Of a stretch of 64,000 bases of DNA, positions 25,293 through 34,087 are shown piece after piece (positions within the stretch are counted from its first letter, which is position 1; every line of letters starts with the position of its first letter). This DNA is from Microbacterium sp. EYE_78. GTDB taxonomy: Bacteria; Actinomycetota; Actinomycetes; Actinomycetales; Microbacteriaceae. The position numbers and the translations under genes were made by a program. The stretch spans positions 744,001 to 808,000 of the forward strand of contig NZ_JAHXMY010000002.1 of assembly GCF_023149035.1 (NCBI RefSeq), written 5' to 3'. The notes under the pieces are model-generated. The model made no database searches, was not told the origin of the DNA, and worked only from the letters and a program-made list of their open reading frames with translations.

Positions 25293-26684
25293 TCAGACCG
25301 GGCGGGGACCCGACGGACCGTCGTCGGGGCCGTCCGCGGCGGTGTCCCCACCGCTGCCGGACTCCTCGTCGAGGAGCGCGGCGAGGGCGTCGTCGAAGGC
25401 ATCGCGCGTGGGCTCTTCACCGCGGGCACGTGCCTGCAGGCGAGCGACCAGGGACGCCGGGTCGTCGATGTCCTCCGCCGTCGGCATCAGGTCGGGGTAG
25501 TCCCAGAGCGAGTCGCGGGCCGCCGGGCCCACGGCGTCGGTGACCGCCCGCCACATCGCGGCCGCTTCGCGCAGGCGCCGCGGTCGCAGCTCCAGGCCCA
25601 CGAGCGAGGCCATCGCCTGCTCGCCGGGTCCGCCCACCGCGCGGCGTCGACGGACGGCCTCCGCGATGCGATCGGCCGCGGGCAGGCGACTGGTCGCGTC
25701 CGCCGTCACGACGTCCACCCAGCCCTCGATGGTCGCGAGCAGGTTCTCGAGGCGGGTGAGGGCCGCCACCTGCGCCTCGGATCGCTGCGGCAGGAGGGCG
25801 CCGCTCTCGATCGCCGCCCGCAGCTCGTCGGGGGAGGAGGGGTCGAAGCGCGACGCGAGCTCTTCGAGGGCATCCGTGTCGACGTGGACGCCGCGGGCGA
25901 AGTCGGTGATCTGAGAGATCACGTGCAGACGCAGCCACCGGGCGTGGCGGAAGAGCCGCGCGTGGGCGAGTTCGCGGGTGGCGAGCGCCAGGGCGAGCTG
26001 GTCCTCTTCGATCTCGAGATCCCGGCCGAAGTCGGCGAAGTTCTGCGGCAGGATCGTGGCCTCGCCGTCGGGCATGAGGGGGATGCCGACATCGCCGCCG
26101 CTCACGACCTCCAGCGACAGGCGGCCGATGACGGCGCCCAGCTGGCTGGCGAACAGCGCTCCTCCGACTCGGCGCATCAGACGCCCGGCTCCCTCGATCG
26201 CGGCCCGCATCTCCTCGGGCGTCTGCGACTCCAGGGCGGCCATGAGGGCGTCGCTGATGCTCGACGCGACGGGCTCGGCGAGTTCCTGCCACACCGGCAG
26301 GGTCGCTTCGACCCACTGTCCCCGCGTGATGGCGCGCGGCGGCGCCGGGAGCTCCGCGATGGCGGTGGCCTCACCGAGCCAGAGGGAGGCGAGGGCGAAT
26401 GCCTGGTCGAACTCCGTACGAGCGCCGGCGGATATCCCGAGCCCGTCGCGGTTGGCGATGTGCAGGGCCTGTGTCTTCGCGGCGGACCAGTCGATGCCCT
26501 CGTCCCCGCCGGTGTCGGCCATCGCCGACTGCAGCTGGCGCATGATGGCCTGCATCATCGCGGGGTCGATGTTCATCCCCGAGAACTGCCGCAGCTGCTC
26601 CGGATCGATCCCGCCCTGACCGCTCAGCATCCGTCGGAGCATCTCGGCGAAATCATCGTCGCCGGGGCGGTCGTCGTCCGTCAT
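25293..26684 (-). CDS. Zincin-like metallopeptidase family protein (DUF2342)
   Basis: The 463-residue protein belongs to the actinobacterial DUF2342 family. It starts with an acidic segment, then a MLSGQGGIDPEQLRQFSGM region, and a helical core. The family motif LALATRELAHARLFRHARWLRLHV is present in the form RELAHARLF, where a classic zincin would have HExxH; whether it hydrolyses peptides is unproven. The C-terminus (DEESGSGGDTAADGP) is disordered. It diverges from the PDZ-Lon protease gene as in other actinobacteria, with 127 bp between starts. Confidence 0.85.
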   Translation of the reverse strand: MTDDDRPGDDDFAEMLRRMLSGQGGIDPEQLRQFSGMNIDPAMMQAIMRQLQSAMADTGGDEGIDWSAAKTQALHIANRDGLGISAGARTEFDQAFALASLWLGEATAIAELPAPPRAITRGQWVEATLPVWQELAEPVASSISDALMAALESQTPEEMRAAIEGAGRLMRRVGGALFASQLGAVIGRLSLEVVSGGDVGIPLMPDGEATILPQNFADFGRDLEIEEDQLALALATRELAHARLFRHARWLRLHVISQITDFARGVHVDTDALEELASRFDPSSPDELRAAIESGALLPQRSEAQVAALTRLENLLATIEGWVDVVTADATSRLPAADRIAEAVRRRRAVGGPGEQAMASLVGLELRPRRLREAAAMWRAVTDAVGPAARDSLWDYPDLMPTAEDIDDPASLVARLQARARGEEPTRDAFDDALAALLDEESGSGGDTAADGPDDGPSGPRPV

Positions 26685-26811
26685 GTCAGGCGCCTTTCAG
26701 CAGGGGGGAGACGTCTCTGTCCTACGCTAGTCGCAGGTTTCCTCCGCCCGGTCCGGACGGGAGACGTCCCGTGTACGCCGGCCGCGAACGAGCGCCGGAG
26801 GAAGGACTCGC

Positions 26812-27954
26812 GTGTCGCTGTTCGAGGACACCGCCGGCCCGCTCGCCCCCGACGAGCGGGCCCGCCGCCGGCCCCGTGACCGGTTCACCGCCGTGCCGTT
26901 CGGGGTGTGGGCGCTGGCCGTCGCGCTCGTCGCCCTCCTCATCCTGACCTTCCTCCCCACCGGGTTCGTGATCCAGCGACAGGGTCCCGTCGTGAACACC
27001 CTGGGGACCGCCGAGAACGCCGACGGCGAGGATGTGCCGCTCATCTCGGTCGACGGGGCGGAGACCTATCCCACCGGTGGTGCCCTCGACCTGACCACCG
27101 TGCAGATCCAGGGCAACCGTGAGCAGACGCCGAGCTGGTTCCAGCTCGCCCTCGCGTGGTTCGACCCCGCCGAGGCCGTGCTGCCGCTGGACCGCATCTT
27201 CCCCGCCGGGACCACCACAGAGGAGCGCAATCAGGAGAGCGCCGCACTCATGGTGGACTCGCAGAAGGAGGCGACCGCAGCCGCACTGGCGGAGCTCGGC
27301 TACGACGTGCGCCCCCACGTCAGCGTCTACGGCTTCGCCGAGGACTCTCCCGCCGAGGGCATCCTCGAAGAAGGCGACGAGATCGTCTCGGCCGACGGGC
27401 GGGCCATCGAGACGACCGAGCAGCTCCGCGCAGCGATCGGCGCGCTGGAGGGCGCGCCGATCGACCTCGTGGTCCGTCGTGACGGCGACGAGCGCACCGA
27501 GACGGTGACGCCCGTGCAGCAGGACTCCGCCGACGGGCCCGTCTGGCTCATCGGGGTGACCACCGCGCACGACTACGATTTCCCGATCGACGTCACCATC
27601 CAGCTCGACCGCATCGGTGGCCCGAGCGCCGGTCAGATGTTCGCCCTCGGCATCATCGACACGTTGACCCCGGGGGAGCTCAACGGCGGCGAGAACGTGG
27701 CCGGCACCGGGACGATCGACGCCTCCGGCGCCATCGGGCCGATCGGCGGCATCCGTCAGAAGCTCTACGGTGCGCGGGATGCCGGTGCCGACTGGTTCCT
27801 CGCCCCCGCGGACAACTGCGACGAGGTGGTGGGGCATGTGCCCGGCGACCTGCGCGTCGTGTCGGTCGAGACGCTCGACGATTCCCTCGCCGCGCTCGAG
27901 GCCATCAGCACCGGGGACAAGCTGGCGGACCTGCCGTCCTGCAGCGCGGGCTGA
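26812..27954 (+). CDS. Membrane-anchored PDZ / Lon-type (S16) serine protease
   Basis: The 380-residue protein has one membrane helix (about residues 31-50, WALAVALVALLILTFLPTGF), an extracytoplasmic PDZ domain (about 165-225, with GFAEDSPAEGILEEGDEIVSADG) and a Lon S16 protease domain with the catalytic Ser in GGPSAGQMF and Lys in GGIRQKLYGA. It resembles Bacillus YlbL. Start GTG is preceded by GGAGGAAGGA. It probably cleaves membrane or secreted substrates. It precedes the UPF0182 gene, a conserved arrangement. Confidence 0.9.
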   Translation: MSLFEDTAGPLAPDERARRRPRDRFTAVPFGVWALAVALVALLILTFLPTGFVIQRQGPVVNTLGTAENADGEDVPLISVDGAETYPTGGALDLTTVQIQGNREQTPSWFQLALAWFDPAEAVLPLDRIFPAGTTTEERNQESAALMVDSQKEATAAALAELGYDVRPHVSVYGFAEDSPAEGILEEGDEIVSADGRAIETTEQLRAAIGALEGAPIDLVVRRDGDERTETVTPVQQDSADGPVWLIGVTTAHDYDFPIDVTIQLDRIGGPSAGQMFALGIIDTLTPGELNGGENVAGTGTIDASGAIGPIGGIRQKLYGARDAGADWFLAPADNCDEVVGHVPGDLRVVSVETLDDSLAALEAISTGDKLADLPSCSAG

Positions 27955-28025
27955 CCTCGAGTGCGGGTCCTGCGATTACGCCTTGAGCGCATCGCCGGGT
28001 CGCCGCCCGCCCGATATGCCCCGCC

Positions 28026-28031
28026 TAGGAT
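28026..28031 (+). promoter_or_regulatory. -10 element TAGGAT of the UPF0182 gene
   Basis: It ends 6 nt before the GTG at 28038, predicting separate, leaderless transcription from the protease gene upstream. Confidence 0.5.
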
Positions 28032-28037
28032 GAAGGG

Positions 28038-30962
28038 GTGACCTCGACACCTGCAGGCCCGGCCACGTCCACGCCCCCGAACCCCGTCCGCCGCACCATC
28101 GCGATCACCGTCGGTGTGCTCGTTGTGCTGGTGATCGCGTTCTTCGCGTTCGCGAGCCTGTACACGGACTGGCAGTGGTACCGGCAGCTGGGCTTCGACG
28201 GCGTCCTGGTGACGCAGTGGACCGCCCGCGTGGTCATGTTCCTGGTCGGCTTCGTCGCCATGGCTGCCCCGGTGTTCGCAGCCATCCAGCTCGCCTACCG
28301 GCTCCGGCCGGTGTACGCGCGACTGAGCTCGCAGCTCGATCACTACCAGGAGGTCGTCGAGCCGCTCCGGCGCCTGGCGATGTGGGGCATCCCCGTCTTC
28401 TTCGGGTTCTTCGCCGGCTTCGCCGCGTCGGCGCAGTGGGAGACCGTCTGGCTGTGGATGAACGGCGTGTCGACGGGACAGACCGACCCGCAGTTCGGTC
28501 TCGACACCGGCTTCTACCTGTTCCAGCTGCCGTTCTACAGCGCCGCCCTCGGGTTCTTGTCGGCAGTCCTGCTCATCTGCCTCCTGGTCACCGCGGTCGT
28601 CGCCTACCTCTACGGGTCGGTGCGCGTCGGGCAGCGCGAGCTGCGCATCTCGAAGTCCGCGCGCATCCAGCTCGCCGCCACCGCCGGCCTCTACCTCGCC
28701 GTCCAGGCGGTGAGTCTCTGGCTCGACCGCTACAAGACGCTCACCACGCAGGGCGACCGCTTCACCGGTGTCAGCTACGTCGACGACAACGCGGTCATCC
28801 CGGGGCTGGCGATCCTCGCGGTCGCCGCGGCGATCGTCGCCGCGCTGTTCGTCGTGACCGCGATCATCGGCCGGTGGCGCTTCCCGCTCATCGGCACGGC
28901 GCTGCTGATCGTGTCGTCCCTCGTCGTGGGGGTCGCCTACCCGTGGGCCGTGACCCAGTTCCAGGTGACGCCGAACCTCGAGACCTACGAGGCGCCCTAC
29001 GTCGAGCACAACCTGGCCGCGACGAAATTCGCCTACGGCATCGACGGTTTGGAGAAGAACGAGTTCGAAGCCGTCACGACCGCCGAGAAGGGCCAGCTGC
29101 GCGCCGACGCGGACACGACCGCGTCGCTGCGCATCATGGACCCGGCCATCATCGGCCCGACGGTGCGCCAGCTCGAGCAGTACCGCTCGTACTACCAGTT
29201 CCAGAACCCGCTCGACGTCGACCGGTACACGATCGACGGCGAGACGCAGGATGCGGTCGTCTCGGTCCGAGAGCTCAACCTCGACCAGCTCGGCAGCGCC
29301 CAGTCCTGGTACAACAACACGCTGGTCTACACCCACGGCTACGGCATGGTCGCCGCGAAGGGCAACGCGCGCACCGACGACGGCAACCCGGTGTTCCTCG
29401 AGCGGGGCATCCCGACGGCGGGCGACCTCACCTCCGGTGCGAGCTACGAGCCGCGGATCTACTTCGGCGAGTCGTCGCCGCCGTACTCGATCGTCGGCGC
29501 TCCCGAGGGATCGAGCCCTGTTGAGCTCGACTACCCGCGCGGCGAGGACGGTGCCGGCCAGACCCGCACCACCTTCGAGGGTGACGGCGGTCCCGACGTG
29601 GGCAATCCGTTCAACCGCCTGCTGTACGCGCTCAAGTTCCAGTCGACCGACATCCTGTTCTCGGACGGCATCAACGACGAGTCGCAGATCCTCTACGACC
29701 GCAACCCCCGCGACCGCGTCCAGAAGGCCGCGCCGTACCTCGAGCTCGACAGCGATCCCTACCCCAGCGTCGTCGACGGACGAGTCGTCTGGATCCTCGA
29801 CGGCTACACGCTCACGAACAACTACCCCTACTCGACGAGCGTGAGCCTCCGCGAGGCGATCTCGGACACCACCAACACGCAGCCGCGGGTCGCGCTCGAC
29901 GACATCAACTACATGCGCAACTCCGTGAAGGCGACCGTCGACGCCTACGACGGTTCCGTCACGCTGTACGCCTGGGACGAGGAGGACCCGCTGCTCCAGG
30001 CATGGCAGAAGGTCTACCCCTCGACGCTGAAGCCGATCAGCGACATGTCGGCCGACCTCATGAGCCACGTGCGGTACCCGACCGACCTCTTCAAGGTGCA
30101 GCGCGCCATGCTGGGCACGTACCACGTCGACGACGCGGAGTCCTTCATCCGCCGTGACAACGCCTGGCGCACGCCGCAGGATCCGCAGAACCAGAGCAGC
30201 CTGCAGCCGCCGTACTACCTGACGATGCAGATGCCCGGCCAGGACGACCCCACCTATTCGATGTTCTCGTCGTTCATCCCCGCGGCCGAGGGCGACGCCG
30301 AGCGCAACGTCCTCACCGGCTACCTCGCGGTGGACGCGAATGCCGGCGACGTGAAGGGTGAGAAGGCGACCGGGTACGGCAAGCTCCGGATGCTGGAGGT
30401 GAGCGCTGACGTGTCCGTCCCCGGGCCGGGTCAGGTGCAGAACCGCTTCAGCAACGACGAGCGCATCGCGCCGGAAGTCAACCTGCTGCGGCAGGGGCAG
30501 TCCGAGGTCCGTAACGGCAACCTGCTGACGGTCCCCGTCGGTGGCGGCCTGCTGTACGTGCAGCCGATCTTCGTCCAGGCCTCGAGCGGCACGCAGCTCC
30601 CGCAGCTGCGGAAGATCCTGGTCGCCTTCGGCGACGAGGTCGCCTTCGAGGACACGCTGCAGGAGGCGCTCGACGCGCTGTTCGGCGGCGACTCCGGCGC
30701 CACCGCCGGCGACGAGGGGACGACGCCGACTCCCGGACCGTCGGCGACACCGACGCCGGGCGCCACGCCGTCGCCGGAGCCGAGCGACCCGCCGAGCACG
30801 CCCGGTGCGGGCGACGAGTTCGATCGTCTGCTGCAGCAGGCGCAGCAGGTCATCCAGGACCGCGATGCCGCCCTGCAGGCCGGGGACTGGACGACCTACG
30901 GCGAGCTCGACGAGCAGCTGACGAACATCGTCTCGCGACTGATCGAGCTCGAAGGCCAGTAA
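28038..30962 (+). CDS. UPF0182 (COG1615) large membrane protein
   Basis: The 974-residue protein has about seven membrane helices in the first 310 residues (the first at 20-42), then a large extracytoplasmic domain with family segments such as YVEHNLAATKFAYGIDGL, RQLEQYRSYYQFQNPLDVDRY, FGESSPPYSIVG and RNPRDRVQKAAPYL. A Pro/Thr-rich linker (about 890-920) leads to a short helical end. UPF0182 is widespread in actinobacteria and cyanobacteria, function unknown. Its transcript ends at a 14-bp hairpin. Confidence 0.93.
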   Translation: MTSTPAGPATSTPPNPVRRTIAITVGVLVVLVIAFFAFASLYTDWQWYRQLGFDGVLVTQWTARVVMFLVGFVAMAAPVFAAIQLAYRLRPVYARLSSQLDHYQEVVEPLRRLAMWGIPVFFGFFAGFAASAQWETVWLWMNGVSTGQTDPQFGLDTGFYLFQLPFYSAALGFLSAVLLICLLVTAVVAYLYGSVRVGQRELRISKSARIQLAATAGLYLAVQAVSLWLDRYKTLTTQGDRFTGVSYVDDNAVIPGLAILAVAAAIVAALFVVTAIIGRWRFPLIGTALLIVSSLVVGVAYPWAVTQFQVTPNLETYEAPYVEHNLAATKFAYGIDGLEKNEFEAVTTAEKGQLRADADTTASLRIMDPAIIGPTVRQLEQYRSYYQFQNPLDVDRYTIDGETQDAVVSVRELNLDQLGSAQSWYNNTLVYTHGYGMVAAKGNARTDDGNPVFLERGIPTAGDLTSGASYEPRIYFGESSPPYSIVGAPEGSSPVELDYPRGEDGAGQTRTTFEGDGGPDVGNPFNRLLYALKFQSTDILFSDGINDESQILYDRNPRDRVQKAAPYLELDSDPYPSVVDGRVVWILDGYTLTNNYPYSTSVSLREAISDTTNTQPRVALDDINYMRNSVKATVDAYDGSVTLYAWDEEDPLLQAWQKVYPSTLKPISDMSADLMSHVRYPTDLFKVQRAMLGTYHVDDAESFIRRDNAWRTPQDPQNQSSLQPPYYLTMQMPGQDDPTYSMFSSFIPAAEGDAERNVLTGYLAVDANAGDVKGEKATGYGKLRMLEVSADVSVPGPGQVQNRFSNDERIAPEVNLLRQGQSEVRNGNLLTVPVGGGLLYVQPIFVQASSGTQLPQLRKILVAFGDEVAFEDTLQEALDALFGGDSGATAGDEGTTPTPGPSATPTPGATPSPEPSDPPSTPGAGDEFDRLLQQAQQVIQDRDAALQAGDWTTYGELDEQLTNIVSRLIELEGQ

Positions 30963-30995
30963 GTCATCGGGTGCCGATGATTCGGGACCGATCGA

Positions 30996-31030
30996 GGTGG
31001 TGGCTGCTCACGGGACGAGCAGCCACCACC
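30996..31030. terminator. 14-bp convergent hairpin after UPF0182 and crtEb
   Basis: GGTGGTGGCTGCTC (30996-31009) pairs exactly with GAGCAGCCACCACC (31017-31030) around a 7-nt loop. The right arm lies in the last codons of crtEb, so it probably ends the carotenoid operon as well as the UPF0182 transcript. Confidence 0.75.
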
Positions 31031-31883
31031 AGATCAGCAGCAGCGTCACCAGGAAGCCGGCGAGCTGGTTGAGCCAGAGGAAGCGGTCCCACCCGCGCGT
31101 GGCGCGGGCCGCGTCCGCATCGCGGACCGACCGGTACGGCCACACGGTCGCGAGGTAGGGGACGACGACGAGCGCCGCGAGAGGCCCCGGCCAATCGGTG
31201 GGGAGGACGGCCACGCCGGCGGCGGTGTAGGACACGAGGGCGAATCGGACGGTCCACGCTGCACCGCGCTCGGTCGCGATGGACGAGATGCCGGCCTCCC
31301 GGTCGGCGACGACGTCCTGGACAGCGCCGAACGCGTGCGACGCGACTCCCCACAGGGCGAACGCGATGAGGATGAGCGCAAGCTGCGGGGTCCATGCGGT
31401 GCCCGCGAGCACGAGGCCGTACACGGCGGGTGAGAAGAAGTGGATGCTGCTGGTCACCGAATCGGCGAACGGCCGCTCCTTCAGCCGCAGCGGTGGTGCG
31501 CTGTAGAAGACGACGGCGAGCAGGCTGAGGGCGAGGACGAGCCACGACAGCGGCGGCCCCACGACGACGAGGAAGACGACGAAGGGGGCGCCGAGGAGCG
31601 CGGCGGCCCAGAGCGTGGGTGCGTGCAACTCCTTCGCCAGGATCGCGCCGTGTGCCCCGCCCTTCCTCGGGTTGCGCAGGTCGGATTCGTAGTCGAAGAC
31701 GTCGTTGATCCCGTACATGGCGACGTTGTACGGGATCAGGAAGAAGAGGGTCCCCACGACGAGGACGATGTCGATCTCGCGCGCGCTGAGCAGGTAGGCG
31801 GCTGCGAACGGGTACGCCGTGTTGATCCAGCTGATCGGCCGTGAGGACACGAACAGCTGACGGACGAAGCCGAGAGACGTCAC
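31008..31883 (-). CDS. crtEb: Lycopene elongase / prenyltransferase CrtEb
   Basis: The 291-residue UbiA-type membrane prenyltransferase has the aspartate-rich motif NDVFDYESD (about residues 59-67, in YGINDVFDYESDLRNPRKGG) and the second motif DVVADREAG, with about eight membrane segments. In C. glutamicum and Micrococcus the orthologue adds two C5 units to lycopene to give the C50 flavuxanthin. Start GTG 31883 overlaps the crtYf stop (GTGA). It is the last gene of the carotenoid operon. Confidence 0.9.
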   Translation of the reverse strand: MTSLGFVRQLFVSSRPISWINTAYPFAAAYLLSAREIDIVLVVGTLFFLIPYNVAMYGINDVFDYESDLRNPRKGGAHGAILAKELHAPTLWAAALLGAPFVVFLVVVGPPLSWLVLALSLLAVVFYSAPPLRLKERPFADSVTSSIHFFSPAVYGLVLAGTAWTPQLALILIAFALWGVASHAFGAVQDVVADREAGISSIATERGAAWTVRFALVSYTAAGVAVLPTDWPGPLAALVVVPYLATVWPYRSVRDADAARATRGWDRFLWLNQLAGFLVTLLLIWWWLLVP

Positions 31884-32188
31884 GGTCGTTCCCCGCGCGG
31901 GGTGAGGAGGGTGAGGATCGCCGGCAGCAGGAACGCCGCGCAGAGCGGATAGGCGAAGTCCTCGATGGGCGCGAGACCGATGCGGATGCCGCTGATGAGG
32001 TGCTCCGGGTAGGTGAACAGATCCGCCGCGATCATCACCGAGTCGAAGACCGTGGTGAGGGCGACCAGCACGCCGCCCGCGATCGCCGACGCGACCATGC
32101 GACGACCGAACCGGGGACGTCGGATCGTCGCCAGGACCGCCGCCGCCGTGATGAGCAGGAACGGGATGACCAGGAGGGTGTACGTCAT
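31880..32188 (-). CDS. crtYf: C50 carotenoid epsilon-cyclase subunit CrtYf
   Basis: The 102-residue lycopene-cyclase-domain protein has three membrane helices and the family signature FDSVMIAADLFTYPEHLISG followed by IGLAPIEDFAYPL, with the conserved P-(I/L)-E-(D/E) element. It works as a heterodimer with CrtYe to cyclise the ends of flavuxanthin, giving a decaprenoxanthin-type C50 pigment (or gamma-ring sarcinaxanthin type; the two cannot be told apart by eye). Its ATG overlaps the crtYe stop. Confidence 0.9.
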   Translation of the reverse strand: MTYTLLVIPFLLITAAAVLATIRRPRFGRRMVASAIAGGVLVALTTVFDSVMIAADLFTYPEHLISGIRIGLAPIEDFAYPLCAAFLLPAILTLLTPRGERP

Positions 32189-32523
32189 GCCGCGCGGTCC
32201 TCCGCGGCATCCGCCCTCGACACGGCCCTCATCCCGGCGGCGTGCAGCACGAGGGACAGGTAGCTGAGGAAGGCGAGGAAGAAGACCTCTTCGAGCGGAA
32301 GGTGCGGGGCGAGGTCGACGCCGACGAAGAGCGGGCTGTCGCCGCGCACGAAGACGCCTGCGGTGATGCCCGCGATGTCCCAGGCGAGGAAGAAGGCGGT
32401 GCCGATCGCGACGCCGACGGCGGTCCTGACCGGGGCGACCGGTGCGGCGAGCCGGAAGCGGACGTCGAGCGCGGCCACGCCCGCCGCCGACGCCAGGATC
32501 GCGAGCAGGTACAGACCCGGCAT
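32185..32523 (-). CDS. crtYe: C50 carotenoid epsilon-cyclase subunit CrtYe
   Basis: The 112-residue partner of CrtYf has three membrane helices, the FFLAWDIAGITAGVF segment and the LPLEEVFFLAFLSYLSLV signature (P-L-E-E). Heterodimeric small cyclases of this kind occur in actinobacterial C40/C50 pathways. The ATG starts 4 nt after the crtI stop and its own stop overlaps the crtYf start (ATGA), ensuring equal expression of both subunits. Confidence 0.9.
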   Translation of the reverse strand: MPGLYLLAILASAAGVAALDVRFRLAAPVAPVRTAVGVAIGTAFFLAWDIAGITAGVFVRGDSPLFVGVDLAPHLPLEEVFFLAFLSYLSLVLHAAGMRAVSRADAAEDRAA

Positions 32524-32527
32524 CCGA

Positions 32528-34087
32528 CTAGCGCCCCGCAGTCGCCTCGACGGGCAGCTTCCCGGTCGACGTGTCGCCGTCCAACAGCTTCACGACGAGT
32601 TCCGCCGAGATGAGGCACATCGGGAGACCCACGCCGGGCAGGACGGTCTGTCCCGCGTAGAGCAGCCCGTCCACCTGCGACCGGAGTCCGGGCCGGAACA
32701 TCGCCGACTGGCCGAGCGTGTGCGCCAGGCCCAGGGCGCCGCCCTTGAAGGAGCCGAAATCGGCGGCGAAGTCGCCGGGGGAGATCGTCCGGCGGACACG
32801 GACGCGGTCGGCGAGATCCGGGGCGCCGGTCCACTCGGCGATCTGCGCGATGACCGCGTCGGCAGCGGCCTCGATCACGGGATCGCCGGCGCCGTCGACG
32901 CCGCCGCGCCCGAGCACCGGCGCCGCGGGCATCGGCACGAGCACGAACAGGTTCTCGTGCCCCTCGGGCGCGACCCCCTCGTCCGTCGCACTGGGACGGC
33001 AGACGTAGAGGGACGCCGGGTCCGGGATGCGGGGCGCCGCCGCGCCGGCTCCTTCGGCGATGACGTCGAAGTTCGTCTTCCAGTCCTTCGTGAACAAGAG
33101 CGTGTGATGCGCCAGTTCGGGAAGTTCCCCCTCGACGCCGAGGAGCACCAGGAGAGCGCCGAACGAGGGCACTCGCTTGTCCCACCACGAGTCGCTGCGG
33201 GAGCGGAGCGACGGGTCGAGCAGGGCCGTCTCGGTGTGGTGCATGTCGGCCGTGGACACGACGTGGTCCGCCGCGAGGACCGTGCCGTCGGCGAGTCGGA
33301 CGCCGGTCGCGGTGCGACCGCTCGTCAGGATGCGTTCGACGCGGGCGCCGGTGCGGATCTCGGCCCCGCGCGCCTCGGCGAGACGGGCGATCGCACGGAT
33401 GATCTCGCTGAACCCGCCGCGCGGATAGAGCACGCCGTCGTCGAGGTCGAGGTGGCTCATGAGGTGGTACAGGCTGGGCGCGTCGTACGGCGACCCGCCG
33501 AGGAACACCGCGGGGTATTCGAGGACCTGCCGCAGAAGGGGATCGTCGAACCGCTTCTCGACGTACGCCGACAGGGGGCGCAACAGCAGTGGCGCCAGTG
33601 TGGTGAGCTTCCGGAGCACCTCGGGGTGCACGAGCCCCTTGAGGGACACGTACGGGTCGTAGAGGAATCTGTCGACGGCGAGGTCGTAGATCTCGCCGGC
33701 GGAGTCCAGATAGCGGGCCAGCTCGGCGCCGGCGCCGGGCTCTCGAGCCTCGAAGGCCGCGACCGCGGCATCCCGTCCCGACACCACGTCGAAGGGAGCG
33801 GATTCTCCTTCGCGGTAGACGCGGTACGCCGGGTCGAGTCGCACGAGGTCGAGCTGCTCCGCGGCGGTCGTGCCGAGGAGCTCGAAGAAGTGGTCGAACA
33901 CCTCGGGCATCAGGTACCAGCTGGGACCCGTGTCGAACCGGAACCCGTCCTTCTCCCACGAGCCGGCCCGTCCGCCGAGCTCGTCCTGCGCCTCGAGGAC
34001 CGTGACCTGGTCCCCTCGGTCGGCGAGGAGGGCGGCGGTGGCGAGACCGGTGATCCCGCCTCCGACGATCGCGATGCGGCGGGTCAT
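32528..34087 (-). CDS. crtI: Phytoene desaturase CrtI
   Basis: The 519-residue FAD-dependent desaturase starts with the dinucleotide-binding motif IAIVGGGITGLATAALLADRG in family form and ends with the bacterial-type phytoene dehydrogenase signature near GLLYAGQTVLPGVGLPMCLISAELV (seen as GVGLPMCLISAE). It converts phytoene to lycopene in four steps at the membrane. The ATG overlaps the crtB stop (ATGA). Confidence 0.94.
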   Translation of the reverse strand: MTRRIAIVGGGITGLATAALLADRGDQVTVLEAQDELGGRAGSWEKDGFRFDTGPSWYLMPEVFDHFFELLGTTAAEQLDLVRLDPAYRVYREGESAPFDVVSGRDAAVAAFEAREPGAGAELARYLDSAGEIYDLAVDRFLYDPYVSLKGLVHPEVLRKLTTLAPLLLRPLSAYVEKRFDDPLLRQVLEYPAVFLGGSPYDAPSLYHLMSHLDLDDGVLYPRGGFSEIIRAIARLAEARGAEIRTGARVERILTSGRTATGVRLADGTVLAADHVVSTADMHHTETALLDPSLRSRSDSWWDKRVPSFGALLVLLGVEGELPELAHHTLLFTKDWKTNFDVIAEGAGAAAPRIPDPASLYVCRPSATDEGVAPEGHENLFVLVPMPAAPVLGRGGVDGAGDPVIEAAADAVIAQIAEWTGAPDLADRVRVRRTISPGDFAADFGSFKGGALGLAHTLGQSAMFRPGLRSQVDGLLYAGQTVLPGVGLPMCLISAELVVKLLDGDTSTGKLPVEATAGR

